A DNA stretch of 64,000 bases from Lampris incognitus (taxonomy: Eukaryota; Chordata; Actinopteri; Lampriformes; Lampridae), in assembly GCF_029633865.1 (NCBI RefSeq), contig NC_079219.1, positions 13,254,137 to 13,318,136 on the forward strand, read 5' to 3'. The position numbers were made by a program, and so were the translations under genes. Shown here piece after piece: positions 1 through 10,288 of this stretch. A model generated the notes under the pieces. The model saw only the letters and a program-made list of their open reading frames with translations. It did no database searches and had not been told where the DNA came from. How positions within the stretch are numbered: the first letter of the stretch is position 1; each line of letters opens with the position of its first letter.

Positions 1-945
1 TGCACAGGCTTTAGTGTCTTTCTTAGTTGTTTGTTTGGGTTGGGGGTTTTTTGGGGGGGGGTTGGGGGTGCCATCTTTCACAAATTTGGAGAAAAAAACA
101 ACAGGTGGGTTATGTAATGTTGTGCATAAACTTTACTTGGAAGTATAATGACACTATTACATCATCGCACCTCGGTAAAATTCCTCATAAGCAAACCTCT
201 GGCACATTTCCGTGTCACACACAGCTATATGGTGAATGTTGTATTATCTCAGGTGTATTCGGAGTATTCTTATTCTTGTATTCTCGGACGTATTAGTCCC
301 GTGGAGCTTAACGCCTCTCTCTACATATCGGTGGTAGATCAGACATATATGTTTTGGGATGCTGTGAACTTATTGGCGGTCAACCTAAGTCATGCAGTTT
401 TGCTTTTCAGTATTATAGTGACCCCGGCAGTATGAGTGAACATACTGGCCCAGTCCTCCGGCTGACCCTGTCTGAGCTAAGATGTCGCTACAGTCCAGCG
501 ACACTCCCTCAGCCCAGCCGCTCCAGGACAGCGTGCCAAAAGAAGACTGAACCAAACAACATTTAAAAGAATGTGCCATCCCCCAACAGTTTGGACATTG
601 TCTCCTGAGGTAACCCTCTCAGCTTGGGGCTTTGTACTTTTCAAGACGGTAGTCATTGTTTTTATTAAGTTTTATTATGTTGAAAGAAAATCAAACAGCA
701 TCCGGTGTGGTTTTTATTTTAGATTATAGAGTAGGTACAAGATGACGATGTAGAGCGTGAATTGAGTGTTTTCCCTCTATAAAAAAGAAAAGAGGCATAA
801 CCACAAAACGGAAAATATGGCCAAGGAATCTAAAGATAGGAATGATGGTTGAAAGAATGACCGCAAGAACAAGGGAAATATATTTAAACAAAAATAACCT
901 AACGCTGCAGTTCAGTTTGTTGTTTTATTTTATTTTATTTATTTA
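1..945. other. Intergenic, no gene recognised
   Basis: AT-rich sequence with short open frames that lack any recognisable domain or splice context. A G-rich run lies near 49-65 and a T-rich run near 920-960, which leads into the first SINE. Nothing else is supported. Confidence 0.5.
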
Positions 946-1370
946 TTTGTTTGTTTTTTGGATTTTTTCCCCCTTTTTCTCCCCAATTGTATCTGGCCAA
1001 TTACCCCACCCTTCCGAGCTGTCCCGGTCACCGCTCCACCCCCTCTGCTGATCCGGGGAGGGCTGCAGACTACCACATGCCTCCTCCCATACATGTGGAG
1101 TCACCAGCTGCTTCTTTTCACCTGACAGTGAGGAGTTGCACCAGGGGGACGTAGCGCGTGGGAGGATCATGCTATTCCCCCTCCCCCCCCCCCCCGAACA
1201 GGCGCCTTGACATGACCAGAGGAGGCGCTAGTGCAGCGACCAGGACACACCCATAGTCAATTGTGTCTGTAGGGACGCCCAACCAAGCCAGAGGTAACAC
1301 AGGGATTCGAACCAGTGATCCCCATGTTGGTAGGCAACGGAATAGACCGCTATGCCACCCAGACGCCCCC
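946..1370 (-). mobile_element. tRNA-derived SINE, family 1 (reverse copy)
   Basis: A near full-length copy in reverse orientation. Read on the minus strand it begins with a tRNA-like head (GGGCGTCTGGGTGGCATAGC, then a CCGTTGCCTACCAACA segment and a B-box-like GGTTCGAATCCC), continues into a conserved body and ends in a T/A-rich tail at 946-980. The same family recurs at 7421-7654 joined to 19964-20170, at 30494-30933, at 54033-54332 and as a scrap at 50357-50396. It codes for nothing; open frames across it are incidental. Confidence 0.85.
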
Positions 1371-2220
1371 CGTTGTTTCATTTTATTGTTGTAGAACAAT
1401 ACCTTGAAATCCTAATTAATTGCCTTTTTTTTTTAATCCTACTTCCGTACATCTTTCCTACTTTTGGTTTTAGTGTTATTATGGCCGTAGTCAACACATG
1501 TTTGACGGCCTGTTGATTTTTTGCAGTTTGCCTTGCAGTAATGGCGACACGGCTGTGGCAGCCATGGCGGAAAACGTTGCAGTTGTGACCACTGTAGTGG
1601 TTATATGTATACGCAAATGGCTATGGAAACCCAGGGAGGAAGCTTGTTCCATTTTCACTGAGTTGCAATATCGAATGTCAGCAGACGTAAGGAAGGGGGA
1701 GGAGGGGGAAGTGAGTGGCCTTGATGGTATGGCTCTGAGACCAAAGGTGATTGACAGGTGGTGGGTGACGTCCACCTGCTTCCATGTCAAGCCCCAAAAT
1801 GCGGCTTCCCTTTCGTAGCATATGAAACATGCTTCCCAACATGTGTGCCAGTTGAAAACATTCCTCCCTCTTGATGGAGGAGAGGGAAGCCCAGACAGGG
1901 TGGGGGAGGACAAGTTAATTGAAAACAGCCGTGAGGGGAAGTGATCTTAGGCTTTGTCAGACTCTTGATGTTACGGCTTTTCTCCCCCTCGCTCGACACT
2001 GCGCATATGGTTCAGTCAAGCTGTTGAATCTTTCCGGATATGATGAGGGTTTCTCGCAAATAACCTTGGTGGCTTGAGAACTGTTAGATACTCTGAAATT
2101 CAGTCACAGTCTGTGCATAACCTCTCTGTTTGACGTCAGTGCTATCAGGCCCCCCAAAAGGACAACATACTTCTACAGTTAACAGAACAGAATCATTTCC
2201 AGACTCAACCACATACCAAG
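1371..2220. other. Intergenic, no gene recognised
   Basis: No repeat family shared with the rest of the window and no exon with convincing splice sites. Two overlapping opposite-strand open frames (1491-1913) look incidental. Confidence 0.5.
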
Positions 2221-2487
2221 GGTGGCATGGCTCGGGATGTAAAGCGGGTCGTCTAGTAATCACAAGGTCCCTGATTCGATCCCCGGCTCCTGCGGAGAGC
2301 GTGTCGAAGTGTCCTTGAGCAAGACACTGAACCCCTAACTGCTAATGAGCAGGCTGGTGCCTTGCACGGCAGCCTCTGCTGTCAGTGTATGAATGTTGTG
2401 TGGATGGGTGAATGTGGGCATACACTGTAAAAGCCCGAGTGGTCGGTAGGCTGGAGAGGCGCTGTATAAATGCAGCTCATTTACCAT
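2221..2487 (+). mobile_element. tRNA-derived SINE, family 3
   Basis: Begins GGTGGCATGGCTCGG, has a B-box-like GATTCGATCCC near 2274 and the segment GAGCAAGACACTGAACCC, and ends in a tail with a short ATTTACCATTTT motif. A second, 3'-truncated copy lies at 6954-7112. The tRNA-like head and shared body support a SINE; the exact family name is not assigned. Confidence 0.75.
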
Positions 2488-3160
2488 TTTGCCATTTATG
2501 GTGTCAGCGCACAATATGCATCTCAGACAGTCTCTGCCACATGCTGAGGCCAATCACAGGGTATTGCTCCGAAATCCAATGAGTAATGGTGACGCTGGTG
2601 TTGAGGCCATCCAGACACCCCTTCTTACGTGTGGAAGCATTTTACTTAGCGTTAAAATGTTTCACAAATCCCAAGAGCATTCTGACTCATGCGGGTCTCT
2701 GCTATGTTGCATGGGGGAGTGTTTGCTGAAAGCGCTGGTGGTCACCGACAACTACCCTGTTCTTTCCATGTGCTTGGGAAATAGCCTTTGGGTTGAAGCT
2801 GACACAATAGGCTACCATGAGGGAAAGGGCGGACTGTAAGAATGGCAAGGACTGTTTGGGTATCATTTGAATTTCCTATGATACAGTTACATCATGTTGT
2901 ACTCACTATGCAATATAGATTAGAACACCATAGATGCGCTGCATTAAGAAGAACCAAAGTAAAAAAAAAAATACACAACCACAATGCACACAGGCCAGAA
3001 CTAGGCACATACCCGAGTTAGCCAACTTGGTAATATGAATCAATAGCTGCTGAGCATCTGCCCTGCTACCAGTCATGGTTTTATTCCTCACTTTGACTCC
3101 TGGACCAGGAAGCACCTGTGCAAGAGAGACATTGTCCAGGGTAACTGTACTGGACTGCAT
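2488..3160. other. Intergenic, no gene recognised
   Basis: The 116-aa open frame at 2489-2839 has no recognisable domain. A poly(A) run lies near 2961. The sequence next to 3160 may be the upstream part of the LINE fragment that follows, but no motif supports this. Confidence 0.45.
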
Positions 3161-3650
3161 CCTCATGCAATCATGGCTTCATTGGGCGGGCCACGTAGTT
3201 CGCATGCCAGACCACCAGCTCCCAAAGAAACTGTTTTAAGGCGAACTCAAGCAAGGCAAGCGCTCCCATGGTGGTAAAAAAAAAGCGTTTCAAAGACACC
3301 TTGAAGGTTTCGTTAAAGGTCTTCACCATCATCTATGACACATGGGGACAGAAAGCTCTGAACAGAGAAGAGTGGCGTGCAGCTGTCTGAAATGGTGCAA
3401 ACATGTGAGGCCGGCAGGATTGCTGCAGCAGTGAGCCGCAGGCAGGCCAGGAAAGAGCGTGCCAGCAGCCCTCCAGCTACTCCCACTAACCCATGTCCAC
3501 ACTGCCAAAGAACATTCAGGACGCAGATTGGACTAACCAGCCATCTTCACACCCACAGCAATTGACCCCTACAGGATGACTATATGGTCCTTGTCACTGC
3601 AACGGACGAACAACAACTGGACTGCAAACCGAAAACGTCCACTTTCGTAT
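3161..3650 (+). pseudogene. LINE 3' end with C-terminal zinc finger
   Basis: The 3' end of a non-LTR retrotransposon, 5'-truncated. From about 3171 one frame reads WLHWAGHVVRMPDHQLPKK, the conserved stretch near the C terminus of many LINE reverse transcriptases. After a run of A and frame changes, the last frame (3377-3565) ends with a C2H2 zinc finger, CPHCQRTFRTQIGLTSHLHTH, just before the stop. A C-terminal C2H2 finger after the reverse transcriptase is known from several LINE families, where it is thought to bind nucleic acid. The copy has in-frame stops (for example after KKLF) and is dead. The clade is not assigned. Confidence 0.75.
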
Positions 3651-4342
3651 TGATAGTTAAGAATCTGACTGAAAGTCTTTTGGCGTTGGTCTCCCCCAGT
3701 TTAGTCCAAACTTCTCTTTACACCAACAGGATTTAATTGCTGGTTACGCTTTGCTAATATTTGTTAGTATTACAACACAACACACACAAACACAGTGTGG
3801 AAAATTCTAAGGACCCTGATGGACAGGGGCCCTCAAAGTATTTGAGAAATAGGATTTATTGATTTATATTCATCAGTCAACAAAAAATGTGAGAAAATGT
3901 TTGTTTATTAGAGCGTCTCTGTGGTAATGGGGCGCGGTTTAGGGTTGTCTGGAAGTGGAGAGAGGGAGCAGTGGTTCACGGGAGAGCAGACGCTTCTGTC
4001 TGGCGTGCCTAATTAACAGACAATTAACGTAAAGTATGCCGCAGTGAAGCTGGGTCCCGGGCTGACTCTGATGAGGGCACGGCGGAACACCAGATGAGAG
4101 CTGCAACGAGGAGGGAGCCACATGCTGCTCTGACAGGAAGAGAGCGAGGCCGCGGCTCCAGCACCAGAGTGCAGCGGCCCGTGTGGAGTGTGGACAGTGG
4201 GAGAGAGACATTGAAGGAACAAACCTTGTGTTACTGCCTAAACTGTGCCCCCTTTCCAACCGAACCCCTCCCGTGACACCAGTTTTGTCACAATGTCTAC
4301 TAATAAAACTAAAATAACTTTTTTTTCTTTTTTGGCAATGCA
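3651..4342. other. Intergenic, no gene recognised
   Basis: Overlapping open frames on both strands at 3939-4370 have no recognisable domain. The block at 4040-4200 is moderately GC-rich. No splice or repeat evidence. Confidence 0.45.
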
Positions 4343-5065
4343 TTGAGAATTCAGAATCAGAATACTTCATTCATCCCCGAGGGGGAATTGGGTTCTATCA
4401 CAGACACTCACGCTCTAATAACTAACAACTAACAAGGTACAAGATCAGAAAATAGAAACAAGAAAAACAAACAAATAGAAATAAAATATCAAATAAATAG
4501 AAATAAGAACAAAATATAGCAACAAGCATGGTGGACATAACACCCTATCTATACTGCACTACCGCAGCACACAACAAGCAGCACAAACACAACCTGGCAG
4601 GGCCAGTCCAGTGACCATTAACTCCGAGTGTCTGACAGTCTGAGTCTGAGGGAGGAGGTGCAGAGTTTGATGGTCATAGGCAGGAATGACCTCCTGTGGC
4701 GCTCTGTGCGGTGCATTTTGGCAGAATGAGTCTATTACTAAAAGTACTCCTGTGTCCGACCAGCATGTCATGGAGTGGGTGGGAGACATTGTCCATGATG
4801 ACACATCATTTCAACAGCATCCTCCTCTCAGAAACCGCCTCCAGAGAGTCCAGTTCCACCCCCACAACGTCACCGGTCTTGCGGGTCAGTTTATTGAGCC
4901 TGTTTGCATCTGCTACCCTCAACCTGCTGCCCCAACACACAACAGCAAACAGGAGAGCACTGGCCACCACAGTCTCACACCACATCCTGAGCATTGTCTG
5001 GCAGATGTTGAAGGACCTCAGCCTCCTCAAAAAGTAGAGACGGCTCTGTCCCTCCTTGTAGATAG
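4343..5065 (-). pseudogene. LINE 3' end (CR1/L2/Rex1-like), reverse
   Basis: Minus-strand 3' end of a LINE. From about 5080 downwards the translation reads FLRRLRSFNICQTMLRMWCE, then VVASALLFAVVCWGSRLRV and NRLNKLTRKTGDVVG, the conserved C-terminal region of fish LINE reverse transcriptases of the CR1/L2/Rex1 type. It is followed by a non-coding 3' UTR that ends GGGGATGAATGAAGTATTC and a TTCTGATTCTGA tail at 4347-4370. A short copy of the same 3' UTR is inserted at 34660-34885. A frameshift near 4805 separates two open parts. The 5' side abuts the foldback element at 5066. Confidence 0.8.
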
Positions 5066-6250
5066 TGGGGCAGCTTAGCTGCAATATTCACAAGCATTGT
5101 GCATTTTGTGATAAAAGCGCCAAACTTGGTACATATGTAGCTTAATATATTTAGAAGAAATTTGGATATGGAGCCACTGGAAAGTAACCCCGTAGTGGCC
5201 ATGGCAGGCATGGAGTTATTAGATCACTTCTAGCGGGGCTGTGGCCTCCCTAAAGCTCATATCAGCCATTATTACAAGACAGAGGAGAATGTTACCTTTC
5301 CAGAGATACCAATATTATTGTTATAGTCCAAATAGAACCAGAGATATGCCATTTTACATATCGGATGGCACCAATGCATGTTAGAAAAACTAAGTTGATA
5401 AGCAGTTACTTTTGTAAATAAAAAAAAACAATTAACACTGTTGAAGTACTGAAGTGTGCATTGTTTCCTGCAATCGCTGGTTCTAAACCTTGCCCAACAG
5501 AAGCGGAGTGTTTAGGTATAGATGTCTATACAGAGTGTATAGATGAATAGAGGAGTGTTTAGGTATAGATGTCTATACAGAGTGTATAGATGAATAGAGG
5601 AGTGCTTAGGTATAGATGTCTATACAGAGTGTATAGATGAATAGAGGAGTCTTTAGGTATAGATGTCTATACAGAGTGTATAGATGAATAGAGGAGTGTT
5701 TAGGTATAGATGTCTATACAGAGTGTATAGATGAATAGAGGAGTGTTTAGGTATAGATGTCTATACAGAGTGTATAGATGAATAGAGGAGTGTTTAGGTA
5801 TAGATGTCTATACAGAGTGTATAGATGAATAGAGGAGTGTTTAGATATAGATGTCTATACATAGGTTATAGATGAATAGAGGAGTGTTTAGGTATAGATG
5901 TCTATACAGAGTGTATAGATGAATAGAGGAGTGTTTAGATATAGATGTCTATACATAGGTTATAGATGAATAGAGGAGTGTTTAGGTATAGATGTCTATA
6001 CAGTGTCTCAAAAGAGACTGGGAACTTAGTTTTTCATTCTCCTCTGTCTGGTCATAATGGCTAATATGAAATTTAGGGAGGCCACAGCTCCGCTAAGAGC
6101 AATCTAATAACGTCCATGCCTGCCATGGCTACTACGGGGTTAATTTCCAGTGGCTCCATATCCAAATTTCTGCTAAATATATTAAGCTACATATGTACCA
6201 AGATTAACGCTTTTATCACAAAATGCACCATTATTATGCTAACCTGCCCC
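5066..6250. mobile_element. Foldback element with minisatellite loop
   Basis: Two long inverted arms, about 5066-5291 and 6030-6250, are reverse complements over roughly 200 bp. For example, GTGCATTTTGTGATAAAAGC near 5100 pairs with GCTTTTATCACAAAATGCAC near 6210, and CAGAGGAGAATG near 5281 pairs with CATTCTCCTCTG near 6036. The spacer holds unique sequence and a tandem minisatellite. No transposase is present. This is a foldback or long-TIR non-autonomous DNA element; the superfamily cannot be told from what is visible. Target duplications were not identified. Confidence 0.75.
5505..6003. repeat. 47-bp tandem minisatellite
   Basis: About 10.5 head-to-tail copies of a 47-bp unit containing GGTATAGATGTCTATACAGA and GTGTATAGATGAATAGAGG. 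Each unit contains two near-palindromes (TATAGATGTCTATA and TATACAGAGTGTATA). Most copies are identical. A variant copy with ATAGGTTATAG occurs twice, two units apart. Confidence 0.95.
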
Positions 6251-6953
6251 ATTAAGAGGCCACCAGTGTTCTTGCCAATATTTAATGTAATGCATGTGAT
6301 TATTTTTTACTATTTGCTCGCAAGTATGATGTCATAAGTCAAGCAAAACACAGATGGGATTGACCTTTTACACACAGAGAAATAAAAACGTGTTGGTATC
6401 GCTTTCCCTGAATGAGTTGTGATTTCCCCGTCATTTTGAACTCAATCCAAACCGTTGAAATAAATCAACATGACTATTACATTTCATTCCCCTGATGCAA
6501 AATACAAAACAGAATGGGTAAATTCTTATAGACATGTATTCTGGTCAGTACACATCTGTATGTGTCCCAAAAATCTCTCAAATTCATATGTTGGAGAAGG
6601 GGCCATCATTACCTTCTGTCTTTCAAATATAAAACAACGTCCAGGTGACTTGTAGGGGGTGGTAGTTCTCCAGATCACAAATTAACAACTCGGAATTTGC
6701 CTATTAAAAATACTCGGTGTTTATTTTGCAATCTATTAAAATTAATGTTTCGTCCCCCCCCCCCCCCCTGCAGGGACCAACGTGATACCTTTTCATAGTG
6801 CCCAAAGTCTGTCACGGTGCCCCTGATGTGCATGTACTGTGTTCACGGTTGACTCAGCACAAATCACGCCTCCCTAAATAATCAGAATCCCAGACTACAC
6901 ATCTCAGACCCAATGGAGTTAGGGTGACCCCTAAATATATGGTACTGTTGGGG
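6251..6953. other. Intergenic, no gene recognised
   Basis: AT-rich sequence with an oligo(C) run at about 6753-6768. No exon, repeat arm or recognisable protein. Confidence 0.5.
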
Positions 6954-7112
6954 CGGCATGGCTCAGGCGGTAGAGGGGGTCGTCTAGTAATCGGAAGGTC
7001 CCTGGTTCGATCCCCGGCTCCTGCAGAGAGCATGTCGAAGTGTCCCTGAGCAAGACACTGAACCCTTAACTGCTCCGGATGAGCAGGTTGGCACCTTGCA
7101 TGGCAGTCTCCA
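6954..7112 (+). mobile_element. SINE family 3, 3'-truncated
   Basis: The tRNA-like 5' half of the family seen at 2221-2487: GGCGGCATGGCTCAGGCGG, a B-box-like GGTTCGATCCC near 7005, and GAGCAAGACACTGAACCC. The copy stops abruptly near 7112 where Penelope-like sequence begins. Confidence 0.75.
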
Positions 7113-7406
7113 CCATCAGCAGCCGATAGTACTGCTGCCCCTCGTATGTGAAGTACGTGGACTGAAGACAGAGCTTCAGGAGCAGACACACCTGGTCAGT
7201 GTTAAGGGTGGTCCTGTAATACAGGGTCATCCAGTAATTTCATACGGACTACTTCCACCGCTTCAGCAGGGGGAACACACGTGAAGAGGGCCATAACATC
7301 ACAAGAGACCATCACTTCATCCGCCTCCATGATGACATCCTTCACTTTACCCATAAAATCCATAGTGTTCTAGATGTGATGTTCAGTACTTCATACCATC
7401 AGGTTA
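7113..7406 (-). pseudogene. Penelope-like reverse transcriptase fragment
   Basis: Read on the minus strand from about 7350, the translation contains ADEVMVSCDVMALFTCVPP, the form of reverse transcriptase motif A typical of Penelope-like elements (V-S-x-D-V-x-x-L-F-T). It then runs LCLQSTYFTYEGQQYYRL, matching the segment before the conserved G-x-A-M-G-S-P motif. The next part is lost where SINE family 3 begins at 7112. Penelope-like elements encode a reverse transcriptase and usually a GIY-YIG endonuclease; only this reverse transcriptase scrap remains. The piece at 20171-20351 is contiguous with it once the inserted SINE is removed. Confidence 0.7.
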
Positions 7407-7420
7407 AGAATAGATGCCAG
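7407..7420 (+). repeat. Left target duplication of split SINE
   Basis: AAGAATAGATGCCA immediately before the SINE head. The same 14 bases occur at 20171-20184, immediately after the SINE tail. Confidence 0.85.
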
Positions 7421-7654
7421 GGTGTCTGGGTGGCGTGGCGGTCTACTCCGTTGCCTACCAACACGGGGTTCGCCGGTTCGAATCCCCGTGTTACCTCCAG
7501 CTTGGTCGGGCGTCCCTACAAGCACAATTGGCCGTGTCTGCGGGTGGGAAGCCGGATGTGGGTATGTGTCCTGGTCGCTGCACTAGCGCCTCCTCTGGTC
7601 GGTCGGGGTGCCTGAGGGGAGGGGATAGCGTGATCCTCCCGCGTCCTACGTCCC
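7421..7654 (+). mobile_element. SINE family 1, 5' half (split by gypsy A)
   Basis: The head and first body part of SINE family 1 (GGTGTCTGGGTGGCGTGGCG, B-box-like GGTTCGAATCCCC). It stops at CCTACGTCCC, exactly where gypsy element A begins. The remaining 3' half resumes at 19964 with TCCCCCTGGCAAAACTCC, matching the family consensus seen in the uninterrupted copy at 30494-30933. Confidence 0.85.
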
Positions 7655-7663
7655 TGTTGTATA

Positions 7664-8325
7664 TGTGGTACTTAGAATTTGATTTCTTAGAAACTTTAAT
7701 TTGTTTGATAGTTGTTCGGTTATATTTGTCATGTTGCATTTTCATAGTATAATTCATTTTCATCTTGGTTATGTTCTTCAAGTTATTATTTCAGATAACA
7801 CAGATGACAGACACAGATGACAGATTGTTACAGATCGATTGTGCGTCGATTGGTTGGTAATGCCTTGGGGCTCCAGTAGGGGGAGATCGCGCTCCTCTCC
7901 CTTACTTAATACATGAGTGAAGCGAGACAACCAGCGTGCTGTGATTTAATCTCCTTCCCTCCTACTCTGCCTATTTAAAGGTAATTACCGTACAGAATAC
8001 AACATATATGTAGCGGTGTGTTAAATATAATTGTTCTCGTGCCATTAGTTGTTATTATGAACAAAAGTCTATAAGTTTTGTATGTTTTTGTTGTGGAAAA
8101 GTTTAAGGCTAACTGTGTTACTGTACAAGCTAGCGGTGTTATTTTCCCGCTCGATCATCAGACTGTTTGTATGTATGTATTGTTTGAATATGAGCCTGTC
8201 CGATGTGAATTCTGAAGTCGTGCTTAATGTCATATTACAACTTAATACATGAGTGAAGCGAGACCACCAGCGTACTGTGATTTAATCTCCTTCCCTCTTA
8301 CTCTGCCTATTTTAAGGGGGCAACA
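7664..8325. mobile_element. Insert in the gypsy A LTR, probably a solo LTR
   Basis: Comparison with the intact LTR at 19776-19963 shows that the left LTR of gypsy A is interrupted after its first 9-12 bases and resumes near 8326. The insert runs TGTGGTACTTAG to GGGGGCAACA, canonical TG...CA ends for an LTR of about 660 bp. The flanks are TATA/TGTA; an alternative cut gives a 4-bp ATGT repeat. No coding sequence. An 80-bp segment (7908-7985) is repeated directly at 8241-8317. Confidence 0.55.
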
Positions 8326-8493
8326 TGTAAGCCCTGTGGCACTGTTAACATGTATTTAATGAATAATCACATTGGCTTTTCTATTAACTGTACGAACTTA
8401 ATTCATCCAACTTGTTTTCTTCAACTCTTGCGGGACTTCCGGTAACCCAACTTTGTGGTGTCCTGTATGCACATATAATTTTGGTATGTTACA
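8326..8493 (-). repeat. 3' LTR of gypsy A (body)
   Basis: Aligns over its whole length with the LTR at 19776-19963: shared TGTTAACATGTATTTAAT-type, AATAATCACA and GGTGTCCTGTA segments, ending TATGTTACA. On the minus strand it is preceded by a polypurine tract AAAAGAAGGGGGA (8494-8506), the expected position for a 3' LTR. Its outer few bases lie at 7655-7663. Confidence 0.75.
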
Positions 8494-8506
8494 TCCCCCT
8501 TCTTTT
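8494..8506 (-). promoter_or_regulatory. Polypurine tract of gypsy A
   Basis: AAAAGAAGGGGGA on the minus strand, directly abutting the LTR terminus TGTAACATA. This is the usual primer site for plus-strand DNA synthesis in LTR retrotransposons. Confidence 0.7.
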
Positions 8507-8653
8507 AATAATAATAATAATAATTAAAAAAGGAAATAATAGAAATAATGGTCATAGATACAACAGATTAACATAGTAGCCCTTATCAACAGGTAAACAA
8601 AACATAATAGGTACTTCCAGATTAGTAAACAAAACATAACAGGTGAGTTCATA

Positions 8654-8676
8654 ATTTATTTATTTATTTATTTATT
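8654..8676 (+). repeat. (TTTA)n microsatellite
   Basis: About five copies of a TTTA tetranucleotide just beyond the end of the Pol remnant of gypsy A. Confidence 0.85.
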
Positions 8677-8927
8677 ACAAGTCAAGGACTTGTCTCGGCC
8701 TGATGGTGCGACCGTATCTCGTGGTGTAGCCAGACTGCTGTTGGTCTATCTGACTGCCTGTTTGGAGCTGTGTTGTTGGTGTTTGGCTCTTTCTTCTGGG
8801 CACTTGTTGTGCTTGACTTCTCCTTGCTTTCACGGAGGTGCCAGCGGTTGTGTTGGAGTGTCTTGTAATGTTCATGGTTTATAATGCATGTCATGCTTCT
8901 TGTGTTGTAATTTAATGTTCCATCCAT
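8675..8927 (-). pseudogene. Pol C-terminal remnant of gypsy A
   Basis: A minus-strand frame ending TTRYGRTIRPRQVLDL and a stop. An R-Y-G-R-x-x-R-P-x-x-x-L-D-L ending is typical of the Pol polyprotein in fish K02A2.6-like gypsy elements, downstream of integrase. It is followed by non-coding sequence, the polypurine tract and the LTR in the right order. Upstream (higher coordinates) it is cut off by a SINE at about 8917. Only about 65 residues remain, so no enzyme activity is possible. Confidence 0.65.
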
Positions 8928-9264
8928 CCGTTATCTGAACCGCTTATCCCGCTCTCGAGGTCGCGGGGATGCTGGAGCCCATTCCAGCAGTCACTGGGCA
9001 GCAGGCGGGGAGACACCCTGGATAGGCCGCCAGCCAGGCCATCACAGCCCCCCCCACACACACACACACACCCATTCATACCTAGGGACAATTTAGTACG
9101 GCCAATTCACCTGACGTACATGTCTTTGGACTGTGGGAGGAAACCGGAGCCCCAGGAGGAAACTCACGCAGACACAGGGAGAACATTCAAATTCCTCACA
9201 GAGGACAGCCTGGGATGACCCACCAAGGTTGGACTACTTCGGAGCTCGAACTCAGGACCTTCTT
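8917..9264 (-). mobile_element. tRNA-derived SINE, family 2 (reverse, truncated)
   Basis: Shares with the copies at 33068, 34401, 50397 and 59306 the segments CCATCCGTTATCTGAACCGC, CCTAGGGACAATTTAGTACG and CATGTCTTTGGACTGTGGGA. A short (CA)n lies at the usual internal place (9053-9071). The tRNA-like head, which should follow 9264 in this orientation, is missing because the LTR of gypsy B begins there. Confidence 0.8.
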
Positions 9265-9480
9265 GTCGTGATTGGGGCAGCGTCCGAGTGATGTCACATC
9301 GTCGCTGTTGCTATGGGCGCGTCACTTGAAGTCAAGACATGCGGAGCACGTTTGACAGTACAGCATGGCTGTGTTTACAACACCAACTCATGTATATGCT
9401 GCCATATGTCCGATAATATTAAATTACGCAAAAAACGAAGAAAATTACAACACACTGCTTACTTCTAATGTAGTCTAGTG

Positions 9481-10005
9481 CAGTGGTTCTCAACCTTTTT
9501 GGGGTCCTGGACCCCCTGCGTATTTTTGATCTACCCTGAGGACCCCTCCACCTGATCTTGGGGGAAGGGGTTGCAATATGATAGAAACAGTAGAAACTGC
9601 ATTTTAAATTGCATTATAGCATTTATTCACTCTTTGGGGCAAAAATAAGAGCTTTCAGTTGTAACTTAGATATAGTTAAAAAAACAGAATTCTTATGCAG
9701 TAACTTTCAGATATATGTAACAAAACAGAATTTTTATGCAGTAACTTTTAACAATGCAAACGGGAGCGAGATCTCTTATTAAAATACAATAAATTACACT
9801 TGTGAAACAGATGTAATTAGAGAAAAAAGTCCTGTTACCCTTTATAGTTTAGGTAGATAAAGGTCTCAGTCACATTTGAGTAAAATAATCTTATTTCTAT
9901 AAATGTCATAGGATCTTTTTTTTAAAGATATTTTATTTTCACGGACCCCTTGCAATTACACCACGGACCACTAGGGGTCCGCGGACCCCCGGTTGAGAAA
10001 TACTG
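9481..10005. mobile_element. hAT (Charlie-like) non-autonomous element
   Basis: Starts CAGTGGTTCTCAACC and ends GGTTGAGAAATACTG, the terminal inverted repeats typical of Charlie-type hAT elements. It is flanked by an 8-bp target duplication with one mismatch, GTCTAGTG (9473-9480) and GTCGAGTG (10006-10013). Its 525 bp contain no transposase, so it is non-autonomous. It sits in the 5' LTR of gypsy B. Confidence 0.85.
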
Positions 10006-10252
10006 GTCGAGTGCATCCGATGTCTGACTTCCGTTTGCTGCGAAGCTTTCGTTTCCGCTCAGGAAGGGCTAAAAATAGCTCATGGACGCTTGGTTAATTT
10101 TGTTGTAAGTGGTTATGTGTTGAAAGAAAGAGGAAGAAAAACCCCGGAATTGTAGAATCGCCTTCGATTGCCAAGCATGGAAGCTGAATAAGTTAATAAA
10201 GGAATTTAAACATTCCATTGCTGCCCACGAATTAGATTTAATTACTTTACAC

Positions 10253-10270
10253 TGGCGACGAGGATTAAAA
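10253..10270 (+). promoter_or_regulatory. Primer binding site of gypsy B
   Basis: TGGCGACGAGGATTAAAA lies a base or two after the LTR end (TTTACA). It begins with TGG, as expected for pairing with the CCA end of a tRNA primer. Confidence 0.55.
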
Positions 10271-10288
10271 ATTTTTTCTTCCAAAAAC

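Noticed and set aside
5505-6003. Possible CRISPR-like array
   Set aside because: The units are directly adjacent with no unique spacers and the genome is a vertebrate; it is a minisatellite.
7421-7500. tRNA gene at the B-box-like sequence
   Set aside because: The same head recurs in several SINE copies followed by an identical non-tRNA body; it is a SINE promoter and not a functional tRNA. The same holds for 2221, 6954, 33424, 50397 and 30494.
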